DNA from: Buttiauxella selenatireducens
GTDB lineage: Bacteria; Pseudomonadota; Gammaproteobacteria; Enterobacterales; Enterobacteriaceae
Direction: 5' to 3'
NCBI RefSeq assembly: GCF_031432975.1
Contig: NZ_CP133838.1
Location: 2,790,001-2,854,000 of the forward strand
Length of the DNA stretch: 64,000 nt
The notes beneath the pieces are model-generated. The model was not told the origin of the DNA, searched no databases, and saw only the letters and a program-made list of their open reading frames with translations. This document shows, piece after piece, positions 30,385 to 39,609 of the stretch (the stretch's first letter is position 1; each line of letters begins with the position of its first letter). Both the position numbers and the translations under genes were made by a program.

Positions 30385-32505
30385 ATGAAAATTGTGCAAC
30401 ATGGAAAGATTTCCCTTCCACTGATACTTGTCCCGGCGCTGTCGTCTTTTGCCCTTCCTGCGCTTGCGACAGAAGACACGATGGTCGTCACCGCCACGCA
30501 AGGTACGATTTCCGAGCTGGATACGCCGGCAGCGGTGAGTGTCGTTAATGGCGACGATATGCGCCAGGCCGCTCCACGCATCAATCTCTCAGAAAGCCTG
30601 AGCAGCGTACCTGGCCTGCAAGTCCAGAATCGCCGGAACTATGCGCAAGATTTACAACTTTCGATTCGTGGATTTGGATCGCGCTCAACTTATGGCGTGC
30701 GCGGAATAAGGATGTATGTTGACGGTATTCCCGCCACGATGCCCGACGGGCAAGGCCAAACCTCGAATATCGATTTAAACAGCGTTGAAAGCGTTGAGAT
30801 TTTACGCGGCCCTTTCTCTGCGTTGTACGGAAACGCCTCCGGCGGCGTGATGAATGTCACCACCACCACTGGTACACAGCCACCGACCTTTGAAGCCAGT
30901 AGTTATTACGGCAGTTTCGGAAGCTGGCGCAACAGTATAAAAGCCACAGGCGCGACGGGCGACGGCACCCAGGCCGGCGATGTCGATTACGCCGTTTCTG
31001 CTTCACGCTTTACCACGCACGGTTATCGTGACCATAGCAGCGCACAAAAAAATCTGGGTAACGCCAAACTTGGCGTGCGGCTTAACGAAGCCAGCAAACT
31101 CACGCTGATGCTCAATAGTGTCGATATTGATGCCAACGATCCGGGCGGTTTAACCGAACAGGAATGGCATGACAACCCGACTCAGGCACCCCGCGCTGAG
31201 CAATACAATACGCGCAAGACGACTAAACAGACCCAGGCTGGGCTGCGTTATGACCGGCAGCTTTCGGCTAACGATGATCTCAGTATCATGACCTATGCGG
31301 GCGTGCGAGAAACCACGCAATACCAATCCATACCCGTCGCTCCGCAGTTAAAGCCAACACATCCGGGTGGTGTTATCGAGCTTTCACGCCATTATCAAGG
31401 GATCGATTCACGCTGGACGCACCGTGGCAATCTGCTGTCCGTCCCGGTGACGTTTACCACTGGTGTTGATTACGAAACGCTGTCAGAAAAGCGCAAAGGT
31501 TATGAAAACTTTGTGGTGGAAAACGGCACCACGGTCTTGGGTGAGAAAGGCGATTTGCGCCGTGACGAACGCAATCTGATGTGGAACGTTGACCCTTACC
31601 TACAAACTGCATGGCAACTTACCGATAAGTTGAGTCTGGATGCAGGTGTACGCTTTAGCTCGGTTTACTTCGACTCCAATGATGAATACATCACCACGTT
31701 GAATGGCGATGACAGCGGCAATGCGAGCTATCACAAATGGCTGCCAGCCGCCGCGCTGAAATATGCAATTACTGACGCGTGGAATGTTTACACATCGGCG
31801 GGACGCGGCTTTGAAACACCGACCATCAACGAACTCTCGTATCGTGATAACGGCCAATCCGGTTTGAATTTTGGCTTAAAACCGGCCACCAGCGATACCG
31901 TGGAAATCGGCAGCAAAACCCGTTTCGGTAACAGCCTGTTGACGGCGGCGCTATTCCAGACCGACACCGACGACGAGATTGTTGCTGACCAAAGTAGCGG
32001 CGGGCGCACGACCTATAAAAATGCCGGAGAAACACGACGCCGGGGCATGGAGCTATCCGCCGATAGCCAGCTTGGCTATGACTGGCGTATCAAAATGGCG
32101 TGGACCTATCTGGATGCAACGTATCGCAGCAACGCGTGTGGTGATGACCATTGCGAGGGGAATCGTCTCCCGGGTATTGCGCGTAACATGGGCTACGCAT
32201 CGCTTGAATATGCACCACCAGAGGGGTTCTATGCCGGTGCAGACGTTCGTTATATGAGCGATATTCAAGCCAATGATGAGAATACTGCCCAGGCCCCCGC
32301 TTATACAGTTGCCTCACTGAACAGCGGTTATAAGCTGCGTTTTCAGGAACGCTGGATGTTGGATGTGTGGGGGCGTGTCGATAACTTATTCGACAGGGAA
32401 TATGTGGGTTCTGTCATCGTAAATGAAAGTAACGGTCGTTACTTCGAACCAGCTCCGGGACGCAATTACGGCGTGGGAGTGAATTTGAGTTACACCTTCC
32501 TGTAA
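30385..32505 (+). CDS. pqqU: TonB-dependent outer-membrane receptor PqqU (YncD)
   Basis: 706 residues, about the length of E. coli YncD/PqqU and closely similar throughout. After a Sec signal (to PALA) comes the TonB box DTMVVTA, a plug domain (ending about residue 155 with LYGNASGGVMNV), and a 22-strand barrel ending in an aromatic-type C-terminus (LSYTFL). In E. coli it imports the redox cofactor pyrroloquinoline quinone and is a phage receptor. Start at ATG 30385; the ribosome-binding site is weak. It is convergent with tonB. Confidence 0.94.
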   Translation: MKIVQHGKISLPLILVPALSSFALPALATEDTMVVTATQGTISELDTPAAVSVVNGDDMRQAAPRINLSESLSSVPGLQVQNRRNYAQDLQLSIRGFGSRSTYGVRGIRMYVDGIPATMPDGQGQTSNIDLNSVESVEILRGPFSALYGNASGGVMNVTTTTGTQPPTFEASSYYGSFGSWRNSIKATGATGDGTQAGDVDYAVSASRFTTHGYRDHSSAQKNLGNAKLGVRLNEASKLTLMLNSVDIDANDPGGLTEQEWHDNPTQAPRAEQYNTRKTTKQTQAGLRYDRQLSANDDLSIMTYAGVRETTQYQSIPVAPQLKPTHPGGVIELSRHYQGIDSRWTHRGNLLSVPVTFTTGVDYETLSEKRKGYENFVVENGTTVLGEKGDLRRDERNLMWNVDPYLQTAWQLTDKLSLDAGVRFSSVYFDSNDEYITTLNGDDSGNASYHKWLPAAALKYAITDAWNVYTSAGRGFETPTINELSYRDNGQSGLNFGLKPATSDTVEIGSKTRFGNSLLTAALFQTDTDDEIVADQSSGGRTTYKNAGETRRRGMELSADSQLGYDWRIKMAWTYLDATYRSNACGDDHCEGNRLPGIARNMGYASLEYAPPEGFYAGADVRYMSDIQANDENTAQAPAYTVASLNSGYKLRFQERWMLDVWGRVDNLFDREYVGSVIVNESNGRYFEPAPGRNYGVGVNLSYTFL

Positions 32506-32518
32506 GGATATTTTAAAC

Positions 32519-32553
32519 ACAAAAAACGGAACCCTGGGGGTTCCGTTTTTTAT
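32519..32553. terminator. Bidirectional terminator between pqqU and tonB
   Basis: AAAAAACGGAACCC/GGGTTCCGTTTTTT: a symmetrical stem with A-run on one side and T-run on the other, serving both convergent genes. Confidence 0.9.
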
Positions 32554-32570
32554 TCAGTAAAGGAGTTCGA

Positions 32571-33293
32571 TTACTCCATCGTTGCGCCGCCGTTAAGCTT
32601 GAACACCACGTTGACAATTAAACCCTGGCCTGGCTTACCGCTTTCATAGCGCCATTTTTTCATCGCCATTTTCACTTCGCGCTCAAACATGTTGGCGGGC
32701 TGTGCGGAGAGGATACTCACGTTACTCACGCTACCATCCGGGCCAACATCAAACTTCACTCGCACTTTACCTTCAATGCGTAACGCATGTGCACGAGCCG
32801 GATACTGAGGTGAATTTCGGCTAAGCGCACGCGGCCCTGTCGCCACCGGAGCGGTCGACGCCACTGGCGCAGTCTTAGCAACCGGAGCCGGACGTGCTGG
32901 CGCCGTATTGGTTACCGGCGCTGTCGGGCGCGGTTCAACCGGCTGAACTTCACGCTTCGGCTGCTCAACCTTTTTCACCGGCTTTGGTTTTGGCTTCGGT
33001 TTCGGTTTTGGCTCTGGCTTTTGAATAACAACCGGTGCCTCTTTCGGCGGCTCGGGAATCGGTTCAGGTTCCACTACTGGCTCGGGTGGTGGCTGCACAA
33101 CTTCAGGTTGTGGAGGTTCCAACTCAGCAGGTGCCACCATGGTGACACTGATAGGTTGTGCAGGCGCTGGCAACTCAATAACCTGATGTACCGAGGTGTA
33201 GAGCAACCCCGCGACAACAGCACCATGTAGCACAACCGAAAGTGCGGTCGGCCATGGAAAGCGGCGAGGTAAATCAAGGGTCATTGACGTCAT
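32571..33293 (-). CDS. tonB: Energy transducer TonB
   Basis: 240 residues. The N-terminal membrane anchor holds the Ser-x3-His pair (LSVVLHG) needed for contact with ExbB/ExbD. The periplasmic spacer has Glu-Pro ([14 protein letters not shown]) then Lys-Pro (PKPKPKPKP) repeats. The C-terminal domain contains [14 protein letters not shown] and [10 protein letters not shown], which bind TonB boxes of outer-membrane receptors such as PqqU next door. Two ATGs (33293 and 33284) are possible; E. coli has the same doublet. A Fur-like match lies upstream. Confidence 0.96.
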   Translation of the reverse strand: MTSMTLDLPRRFPWPTALSVVLHGAVVAGLLYTSVHQVIELPAPAQPISVTMVAPAELEPPQPEVVQPPPEPVVEPEPIPEPPKEAPVVIQKPEPKPKPKPKPKPVKKVEQPKREVQPVEPRPTAPVTNTAPARPAPVAKTAPVASTAPVATGPRALSRNSPQYPARAHALRIEGKVRVKFDVGPDGSVSNVSILSAQPANMFEREVKMAMKKWRYESGKPGQGLIVNVVFKLNGGATME

Positions 33294-33325
33294 AATGGCT
33301 TAGGTCTCTTAAACAGGCGTCAATT

Positions 33326-33347
33326 TTAAATGCAAATAGCAATCATA
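33326..33347 (-). promoter_or_regulatory. Possible Fur box upstream of tonB
   Basis: On the minus strand AATATGATTGCTATTTGCAT aligns with GATAATGATAATCATTATC at about 10 of 19 positions, including the ATGAT core. E. coli tonB is Fur-repressed from the same place. The match is weak. Confidence 0.35.
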
Positions 33348-33508
33348 TTCAACAACGCATCGAATAAAGTGACGCATTTTACTGGCGGCTGGGTGAAATT
33401 CCCTCATTCGTGACCACGATTTAACATCTTGTTTATCTTTCAATTGCAGTCTTAGCGCCATTCACTTACCGTATTTTACATACCTCATATCAATAAGGAG
33501 TGCTGCAC

Positions 33509-33805
33509 GTGCTGTATGTCATTTATGCGGAAGATAATGCCGACTCTCTCGAAAAGCGGCTAGCTGTGCGCCCTGCCCATTTAGCTCGTCTACAATTACT
33601 GCGCGATGAAGGTCGTCTGTTAACCGCCGGGCCAATGCCTGCCGTTGATAGTAATGATCCTGGTGCGGCGGGTTTTACCGGTTCAACGGTGATTGCGGAG
33701 TTTACATCGCTGGAAGAGGCTCAAGCTTGGGCCGATGCTGATCCTTATAACGCCGCCGGTGTTTATAAGCATGTGGCGATCAAGCCATACAAAAAAGTTT
33801 TCTAA
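33509..33805 (+). CDS. yciI: YciI family protein
   Basis: 98 residues from GTG 33509, the length of E. coli YciI; AAGGAG is 8 bases upstream, and the GTG at 33500 is inside that site. YciI-fold proteins are dimeric ferredoxin-like; the conserved His and Asp ([21 protein letters not shown]) form a putative active site, similar to muconolactone isomerase-like folds. Function unproven. Position beside tonB is conserved. Confidence 0.93.
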   Translation: MLYVIYAEDNADSLEKRLAVRPAHLARLQLLRDEGRLLTAGPMPAVDSNDPGAAGFTGSTVIAEFTSLEEAQAWADADPYNAAGVYKHVAIKPYKKVF

Positions 33806-33898
33806 TTGATTTTAAAATCCAATAAAATCAATACATTGAATTAAAAACTCTCAAAATATCAATTCATAAAGGGCACAAATAAATACACATTGTATTTT

Positions 33899-33950
33899 GA
33901 AGTGCCTTTTTTATGATTTCCTATACTTCCAGTATCAATCTGGAGGTGGT
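33899..33950 (+). repeat. 52-bp direct repeat, copy 1
   Basis: GAAGTGCCTTTTTTATG then TTCCAGTATCAATCTGGAG recurs at 35063-35114 with about 45 of 52 bases identical. The copy contains a TCCAG/CTGGA hairpin, and GGCAC at 33871 could pair with GTGCC before the T-run as a long-loop terminator of yciI. Confidence 0.75.
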
Positions 33951-34035
33951 CGTATGCAGACGCGTCACTCAAATTCAATCTCGTGACGATATTGGGGAGA
34001 CTGGCTCTCAGTCGCCCCAGGCCAGGAATTGAAGT

Positions 34036-34263
34036 TTAAAATACCTTTGATGAAAAATCGTTTTTTACTTCACTTTCGATATAGGTATTCAGACCCCACC
34101 CGGCGCGTGCCAGCTCTTTCATTTTTTCCAGATGTTCTGGCCCGGGGTGGAAGATATCGTAGAGATAGACGTGATTATTTTTAAAACGGACTTTTATCGA
34201 GTTGGCATCAATCTGGAAGCTGACGACCTGTGAATCACCGCTTTTGTTGGCGTAATTTTCCAT
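34036..34263 (-). CDS. Small KTSC-like protein
   Basis: 75 residues. The central part (FQIDANSIKVRFKNNHVYLYD) and the end (GLNTYI) resemble the short beta-rich KTSC domain, in which a conserved stretch of strands is followed by a 'KG/WGLN' type turn. KTSC proteins are small cytoplasmic proteins of unknown function, often in accessory DNA. It is the only minus-strand gene between the two copies of the 52-bp repeat. ATG 34263; AGGAT-type ribosome site upstream. Confidence 0.55.
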   Translation of the reverse strand: MENYANKSGDSQVVSFQIDANSIKVRFKNNHVYLYDIFHPGPEHLEKMKELARAGWGLNTYIESEVKNDFSSKVF

Positions 34264-34477
34264 ACCGCATCCTGTTAGATAAGCCTGATATCTGGCGAAG
34301 TTATCTATTAACCACGTCCTGCGTTCTCATACAGGGTTATGGCTCACGATTTGCGTAACAGAACGCACAAAGATGAGATTTACGCAATTCATGTAAAAAT
34401 AGGAAATCATGAGATTGTTAAGGTTATAGCCTTGCCATATCTTCAAATTGTGTATTTACACTAAAGGAATAAACATC

Positions 34478-35011
34478 ATGTTTAAGCGTCGCACTCTCAA
34501 AACTGCACTTGCGGCGGTTATATCTCTCAGTGTCCTTGCTGCACCCGTTTTTGCAAACCCAGGAAACGGTAATGGAGGTGGCGGGCAAGGCAATGGCGGT
34601 GGAAATCACGGTAATAACGGTAATAGTGCTAACCATGGCAACAGTGGTAAAAACGCGGACCATGGCAATAAAGGTCAGGGTAACGAAAAGTCGAATGAGG
34701 ATCATGGAAGCCGCAAGAACTACGGTAAACCAGACCATGTCGACTCTGATATCAACTTCTCTCGCGCTCGATCCCTTGCTGTGAATTATGGCCTTGTTGG
34801 ATATCAGGCGCTTCCTCCGGGTATCGCTAAAAATTTAGCGCGTGGTAAACCATTGCCTCCAGGTATTGCTAAAAAAACTTTGCCTGCATCAATGATTAAC
34901 GATTTACCATATTACCCTGGCTATGAATGGCGAGCCGTTGGTAATGATTTGGTGCTTATTGCTTTAAGCACGGCCATTGTGACTTCCATCATTAACGGCG
35001 TTTTCGATTAA
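34478..35011 (+). CDS. CigR/RcnB-family periplasmic or inner-membrane protein
   Basis: 177 residues. A Sec signal ends in VFA; then comes a Gly/Asn/His-rich low-complexity region (about residues 25-85). The C-terminal part has two copies of LPPGIAK (QALPPGIAKNLARGKPLPPGIAKK), the hallmark of the CigR family, a tyrosine pair (LPYYPGYEW) and a final hydrophobic helix (LIALSTAIVTSIINGVF). Salmonella CigR is an anti-virulence regulator exported by type III secretion, but most homologues sit outside such islands and have unknown roles. AAAGGA lies 8 bases before ATG 34478. Confidence 0.8.
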   Translation: MFKRRTLKTALAAVISLSVLAAPVFANPGNGNGGGGQGNGGGNHGNNGNSANHGNSGKNADHGNKGQGNEKSNEDHGSRKNYGKPDHVDSDINFSRARSLAVNYGLVGYQALPPGIAKNLARGKPLPPGIAKKTLPASMINDLPYYPGYEWRAVGNDLVLIALSTAIVTSIINGVFD

Positions 35012-35030
35012 TACATCCTCGCCTCAGTGA

Positions 35031-35053
35031 GCCCTGCATCCGCAGGGCTTTTT
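35031..35053 (+). terminator. Terminator after the CigR-family gene
   Basis: GCCCTGC/GCAGGGC stem followed by TTTTT, 20 bases past the stop. Confidence 0.85.
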
Positions 35054-35062
35054 GAAGCACGG

Positions 35063-35114
35063 GAAGTGCCTTTTTTATGTTTTCCATTTCTTCCAGTATC
35101 AATCTGGAGATGAT
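35063..35114 (+). repeat. 52-bp direct repeat, copy 2
   Basis: Second copy of the segment at 33899-33950. The two copies bracket the KTSC-like and CigR-family genes. Confidence 0.75.
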
Positions 35115-35208
35115 GATTTTTGGACACTTCACCCATTTCCCATCACTCGATGACAGTGATAACCTCAGAGCAATTTTCGTAGTGTATTTGAAATGATCAG
35201 GAGTTTTG

Positions 35209-35364
35209 ATGGATCTTTTTGATGAGTCTTATGAGCGGCATAAGCAGTCGGTGGGTAATCAGGAAGCTCGCTGGAACAGCTGGCTGGCCAGTCATCCCCT
35301 GGTGATTGTTGCAGTGGCTTTGGTAACAGTGCTCATTATTTTACTGGCAATGCACTTCTCATAA
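35209..35364 (+). CDS. Small single-helix membrane protein of unknown function
   Basis: 51 residues starting MDLFDESYERHKQSVGN, with one C-terminal helix (about residues 30-50, PLVIVAVALVTVLIILLAM). The soluble N-terminus is charged, so an N-in orientation with the tail in the membrane is likely. AGGAG sits 5 bases upstream, a good site. No homologue recognised; it is too short for most gene calls. Confidence 0.6.
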   Translation: MDLFDESYERHKQSVGNQEARWNSWLASHPLVIVAVALVTVLIILLAMHFS

Positions 35365-35485
35365 ACTCCGTTTTGCCCCCTGCTCACATCTTCCCATTCA
35401 GTCGGTAAATCAGCTTATCAGCACGGCTATGACGGGTGGCTAAAACGTTTGGATGTTACTGGGCACCGCAAGCGGTGCCCTGATA

Positions 35486-35668
35486 TTACGACGCCCATTG
35501 ATCGTGAATGGCAAACAACAAGGAATTACGCGCGCGGTTTGCCTGGCACTTTCTGATGGCGTGAATTCGCATGTTGCGGCGTGACTGACCTTCCAGCCAA
35601 CGCGATCTGCGCCGTTGCGTCTGACGAAGCATACGCCACCGTCCGACCTCAGTTCTACTACGCCTCAT
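35486..35668 (-). CDS. yciY: YciY, small basic protein
   Basis: 60 residues, very rich in Arg, closely similar to E. coli YciY (57 residues): RSRTEVGRWRMLRQ near the start and RNMRIHAIRKC and NSLLFAI near the end. Function unknown. It lies upstream of and opposite to clsA, as in E. coli. Confidence 0.85.
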   Translation of the reverse strand: MRRSRTEVGRWRMLRQTQRRRSRWLEGQSRRNMRIHAIRKCQANRARNSLLFAIHDQWAS

Positions 35669-35748
35669 TTTTACGACTCTGGTTGCATGTAAGACGCGCC
35701 ATTATAGAGCCTTCTGCCCTACAGACCAGTCGTTTTACGATTAGTCCT

Positions 35749-35773
35749 GCAACTCAAATTATTTTGGGTATAG
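35749..35773. repeat. ERIC end remnant before clsA
   Basis: GCAACTCAAATTATTTTGGGTAT is one terminal arm of ERIC (compare GATATACCCAAAATAATTC at 3451); the rest is absent. Confidence 0.55.
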
Positions 35774-35842
35774 TTTTAGTGTCAACCGGTGGCTGTTGTG
35801 CGTAAACTCAAAAGCATACGGTTTCTAAAGGATTTTTGAACG

Positions 35843-37303
35843 ATGACAACCTTCTATACAGTCTTTAGTTGGCTGATAATTTTAGGTTACTGGCTTTTAA
35901 TAGCCGGCGTGACGCTGCGAATTTTGATGAAGCGTCGTGCAGTTCCTTCAGCCATGGCATGGCTTCTTATCATTTATATTCTTCCGCTGGTCGGAATCAT
36001 TGCCTATCTCTCGTTTGGCGAATTGCATCTGGGCAAACGCCGCGCAGAGCGTGCGCGCGCCATGTGGCCTTCGACGGCCAAGTGGTTAAACGACCTTAAA
36101 AGCTGCAAACATATTTTTGCCGAAGAAAACAGTGAGGTCGCAACGTCACTGTTTCAACTGTGTGAACGACGTCAGGGGATTGGCGGTGTAAAAGGCAACC
36201 AGCTCCAGTTGCTCACTACGTCTGATGAAACGATGCATGCGCTGATTCGTGATATTCAACTGGCCCGCCATAACATCGAGATGGTGTTTTATATCTGGCA
36301 ACCCGGTGGTTTAGCCGATCAAGTCGCCGAATCGCTGATGGCTGCCGCGCGTCGTGGTATTCATTGCCGCTTGCTGTTGGACTCGGCGGGGAGTGTCGCA
36401 TTCTTCCGCAGCCCCTGGGCAAACATGATGCGTAACGCGGGCGTGGAAGTGGTCGAAGCGCTGAAAGTTAATCTTATGCGTGTGTTCCTGCGCCGCATGG
36501 ATTTACGCCAGCATCGTAAAATGGTGATGATCGATAATTACATCGCTTATACCGGCAGCATGAACCTGGTTGATCCGCGCTTCTTTAAACAAGATGCCGG
36601 CGTCGGGCAATGGGTCGATTTAATGGCGCGTATGGAAGGCCCGGTCGCCACCGCGATGGGGATTGTGTACTCCTGCGACTGGGAAATAGAAACCGGGAAA
36701 CGTATTTTACCGCCAGCCCCAGATACAAATATTATGCCTTTTGAAGAGGCCACTGGGCACACGATTCATACCATTGCTTCAGGCCCTGGATTCCCTGAAG
36801 ACCTGATTCATCAAGCGCTTCTGACATCGGTTTATGCGGCGCGTGAATATCTGATAATGACGACCCCTTACTTTGTGCCAAGTGACGACTTGCTCCATGC
36901 CATTTGCACCGCGGCGCAACGTGGCGTCGACGTGAGTATTATCGTTCCACGTAAGAATGACTCACTACTGGTGGGCTGGGCCAGCCGCGCCTTCTTTACT
37001 GAGTTGCTTGCCGCAGGGGTGAAGATTTATCAGTTCGAAGGCGGTTTGCTGCATACCAAGAGCGTGCTGGTTGATGGGCAATTGAGTTTAGTCGGTACTG
37101 TGAATCTGGACATGCGCAGCTTGTGGCTGAATTTCGAGATAACTTTGGTTATTGATGACTCCGGTTTTGCCAGCGATCTTGCTGCGGTTCAGGACGACTA
37201 TATATCCCGCTCTCGCTTACTGGACCCGCGTTTGTGGGTTAAGCGCCCAATGTGGCAGCGTGTAGTAGAGCGACTGTTTTACTTCTTTAGCCCGTTGCTG
37301 TAA
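35843..37303 (+). CDS. clsA: Cardiolipin synthase A
   Basis: 486 residues, the length of E. coli ClsA. Two N-terminal membrane helices (about 1-25 and 38-58) precede two phospholipase D-type domains with HKD motifs HRKMVMID...GSMN and HTKSVLVD...GTVN. It condenses two phosphatidylglycerol molecules to cardiolipin and glycerol at the inner membrane. yciU follows 37 bases downstream in the same direction. Confidence 0.96.
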   Translation: MTTFYTVFSWLIILGYWLLIAGVTLRILMKRRAVPSAMAWLLIIYILPLVGIIAYLSFGELHLGKRRAERARAMWPSTAKWLNDLKSCKHIFAEENSEVATSLFQLCERRQGIGGVKGNQLQLLTTSDETMHALIRDIQLARHNIEMVFYIWQPGGLADQVAESLMAAARRGIHCRLLLDSAGSVAFFRSPWANMMRNAGVEVVEALKVNLMRVFLRRMDLRQHRKMVMIDNYIAYTGSMNLVDPRFFKQDAGVGQWVDLMARMEGPVATAMGIVYSCDWEIETGKRILPPAPDTNIMPFEEATGHTIHTIASGPGFPEDLIHQALLTSVYAAREYLIMTTPYFVPSDDLLHAICTAAQRGVDVSIIVPRKNDSLLVGWASRAFFTELLAAGVKIYQFEGGLLHTKSVLVDGQLSLVGTVNLDMRSLWLNFEITLVIDDSGFASDLAAVQDDYISRSRLLDPRLWVKRPMWQRVVERLFYFFSPLL

Positions 37304-37328
37304 AACGTGGCGCTATCGCACTCGATAA

Positions 37329-37670
<342 letters not shown>

Positions 37671-37690
37671 GTTCGCAGAAATTACGCATC

Positions 37691-37715
37691 AGGGCAGCGT
37701 AAGGCTGCCCTTATA
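37691..37715 (+). terminator. Hairpin after yciU
   Basis: AGGGCAGC/GCTGCCCT stem with a 5-base loop, followed by TATACC; also 6 bases below the end of the convergent potassium channel gene, so it may serve both. Confidence 0.6.
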
Positions 37716-37716
37716 C

Positions 37717-38550
37717 CTATAACTTCGGCAACACGCTCCCGCAGGATTTGCAGAAACGAGCTTCGCTGTCGTGATCGCCCTTATGGCAGCGAGAGCACAA
37801 ACGGGCATTCCGCTGTTTCTGAAACTCATTCGTCATATGCGCTGTAATAATCCCCGTTGGGATAGCGATGACCGAGTAACCAATCAAGATAAGAATTGAG
37901 GCAACCATTCGGCCCGCTCCGGTATGCGGAGTAATATCGCCATACCCCACTGTCGTCACCGTGACGACAGCCCAGTACACCGACGTCCCCAAATTGCTAA
38001 AGCCGTTTGGCGGTCCTTCGATGCCATACATCAAGCCGCCAGCAACGACCATCACAATAAGAATAAAGGAGTAGAAAAGAATCAACTGGTGCCGGGCATT
38101 AAGAATCGCCTGCCATAACGTATGCAGTGTCGGCATGTAGCGCAGCAGTTTGAGAATTCGCAGCACGCGTATCGCACGCATTGCACGCCACGCAAAGACA
38201 TAATTGACGCCTATTTCAGGCCACAGCCACAACACGTATAGCGGCAAAATTGTCGCCAGATCGATGAACCCCCAAAAACTAAAGACATATTTCCTGGGTT
38301 CAGGCCAGCAAAGCACTCGCAGAATATATTCCAGCGTGAACGACAGCGTGAAACCAATTTCCAGTGCGACAAATACTTGCCATTGATCATAGTTCAGATG
38401 ATATTGCGTCCCGAGTCCGGACTCGACAAAAACAGCAATCACACTGAGTAACGCGAATAACCCGCATAACGCTTCAAAGCGTCGGCCTGAGCGTGTTTTT
38501 TGATCAAAGAGAAGGTGGTACATCCGCTTACGGGTGGAACGAATAAGCAC
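37717..38550 (-). CDS. Voltage-gated potassium channel (6TM) with C-terminal zinc ribbon
   Basis: About 277 residues from GTG 38550. Six membrane segments are visible: S4 with regularly spaced arginines (RAMRAIRVLRILKLLRYM) and the pore loop with selectivity filter TVGYGD. The C-terminus after S6 has no RCK/NAD-binding domain; instead it ends in a zinc ribbon, CSRCHKGD...FCKSCGS. This is therefore not the E. coli Kch protein (417 residues with RCK), although it sits in the same neighbourhood. The start is uncertain; a longer frame to 38589 overlaps the opp terminator. It is likely to conduct potassium in response to voltage; the ribbon's job is unknown. Confidence 0.82.
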   Translation of the reverse strand: MLIRSTRKRMYHLLFDQKTRSGRRFEALCGLFALLSVIAVFVESGLGTQYHLNYDQWQVFVALEIGFTLSFTLEYILRVLCWPEPRKYVFSFWGFIDLATILPLYVLWLWPEIGVNYVFAWRAMRAIRVLRILKLLRYMPTLHTLWQAILNARHQLILFYSFILIVMVVAGGLMYGIEGPPNGFSNLGTSVYWAVVTVTTVGYGDITPHTGAGRMVASILILIGYSVIAIPTGIITAHMTNEFQKQRNARLCSRCHKGDHDSEARFCKSCGSVLPKL

Positions 38551-38571
38551 GGGCAAAGTAACCTCACAAAC

Positions 38572-38598
38572 TAAAAGGGCTGGCATCATGCCAGCCCT
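38572..38598 (-). terminator. Terminator of the opp operon
   Basis: A perfect 10-bp stem AGGGCTGGCA/TGCCAGCCCT with a 3-base loop; on the minus strand it is followed by TTTTAG. It lies 7 bases past oppF and 22 bases before the channel start. Confidence 0.8.
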
Positions 38599-38604
38599 GC
38601 GAGA

Positions 38605-39609
38605 TTATAGCGGGTCTACCTTCAGACAGGAAACCGCATGCTTGAAGCTACCCTCCAGCACCGGGCGAGTTATCGCACATTCCGGCCCAGCAATTGGGCA
38701 GCGGGTGCGGAAAACACAGCCTGATGGCGGATTTATTGGCGACGGCAACTCCCCTTCGAGAAGTTGTATCGTTTTGTTTCTTTCCAAATCGGGATCGGGA
38801 ATGGGCACCGCAGACATCAATGCCTTGGTATAAGGGTGCAACGGATTATGGTACACCTCGTCATAGGTGCCCAACTCCACCGCATGTCCCAGATACATCA
38901 CCAGCACGCGGTCTGAAATGTGTTTTACCACAGCCAGATCGTGGGCGATGAAGATAAGCGACAACCCCATTTCACGTTGCAATTTTTGCAGCAGGTTGAC
39001 CACCTGCGCCTGAATCGACACGTCGAGCGCTGAAACCGGCTCGTCACAGATAATCAGTTTTGGCTCAAGGATCAGTGCGCGAGCAATCCCGATACGCTGG
39101 CATTGGCCCCCTGAAAACTCGTGTGGGTAACGGTTAATCAGGTTTGGCAACAAGCCCACTTTCATCATCATCGCTTTTACGCGGTCACGAACTTCCTGAC
39201 GCGGCATTTTAGGATGATAGGTACGCAACGGTTCAGCAATAATATCGCCGATGTTCATACGCGGGTTTAATGAGGCCAGTGGGTCCTGGAAAATCATCTG
39301 GATATCGCTACGCACATTGCGCCACTCGTCCTGATTCATCCCCAGCAAATCTTTACCCAACCACGCCACACGGCCTTCAGTTGCTTTGACCAGGCCGATA
39401 ATGGCACGGGCAAACGTCGATTTGCCGCAACCTGATTCCCCTACCACACCCAGCGTTTCGCCTTCGTATAAACGCAGCGTCACACCATCTACGGCTTTCA
39501 ACGTTTTGGAGGGTTGCCAGAACCACTGTTTGCCGTCTTTGATGTCAAAGTGCACTTTGAGGTCGGCAATTTCCAGCAGGACTTTTTTCTCTTGTGTCAC
39601 GGCGTTCAT
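38605..39609 (-). CDS. oppF: Oligopeptide ABC transporter ATP-binding protein OppF
   Basis: 334 residues. Walker [10 protein letters not shown], signature SGGQCQR, Walker B LIICDEP and the Opp/Dpp C-terminal extension with cysteines ([14 protein letters not shown]) that may bind an Fe-S cluster. One of the two ATPases driving peptide import. Overlaps oppD by 4 bases (ATGA). Confidence 0.97.
   Translation of the reverse strand: MNAVTQEKKVLLEIADLKVHFDIKDGKQWFWQPSKTLKAVDGVTLRLYEGETLGVVGESGCGKSTFARAIIGLVKATEGRVAWLGKDLLGMNQDEWRNVRSDIQMIFQDPLASLNPRMNIGDIIAEPLRTYHPKMPRQEVRDRVKAMMMKVGLLPNLINRYPHEFSGGQCQRIGIARALILEPKLIICDEPVSALDVSIQAQVVNLLQKLQREMGLSLIFIAHDLAVVKHISDRVLVMYLGHAVELGTYDEVYHNPLHPYTKALMSAVPIPDPDLERNKTIQLLEGELPSPINPPSGCVFRTRCPIAGPECAITRPVLEGSFKHAVSCLKVDPL

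Noticed and set aside
33501-33511. GTG at 33500 as the yciI start
   Set aside because: It overlaps the AAGGAG ribosome site; the next GTG gives the family length of 98.
36205-36225. Prophage or transposon borders
   Set aside because: I searched the window for integrase, transposase and phage genes and found none; accessory genes are single insertions.
37717-38589. Identification of the potassium channel as E. coli-type Kch
   Set aside because: No RCK domain, 277 instead of 417 residues, different C-terminus with a zinc ribbon.
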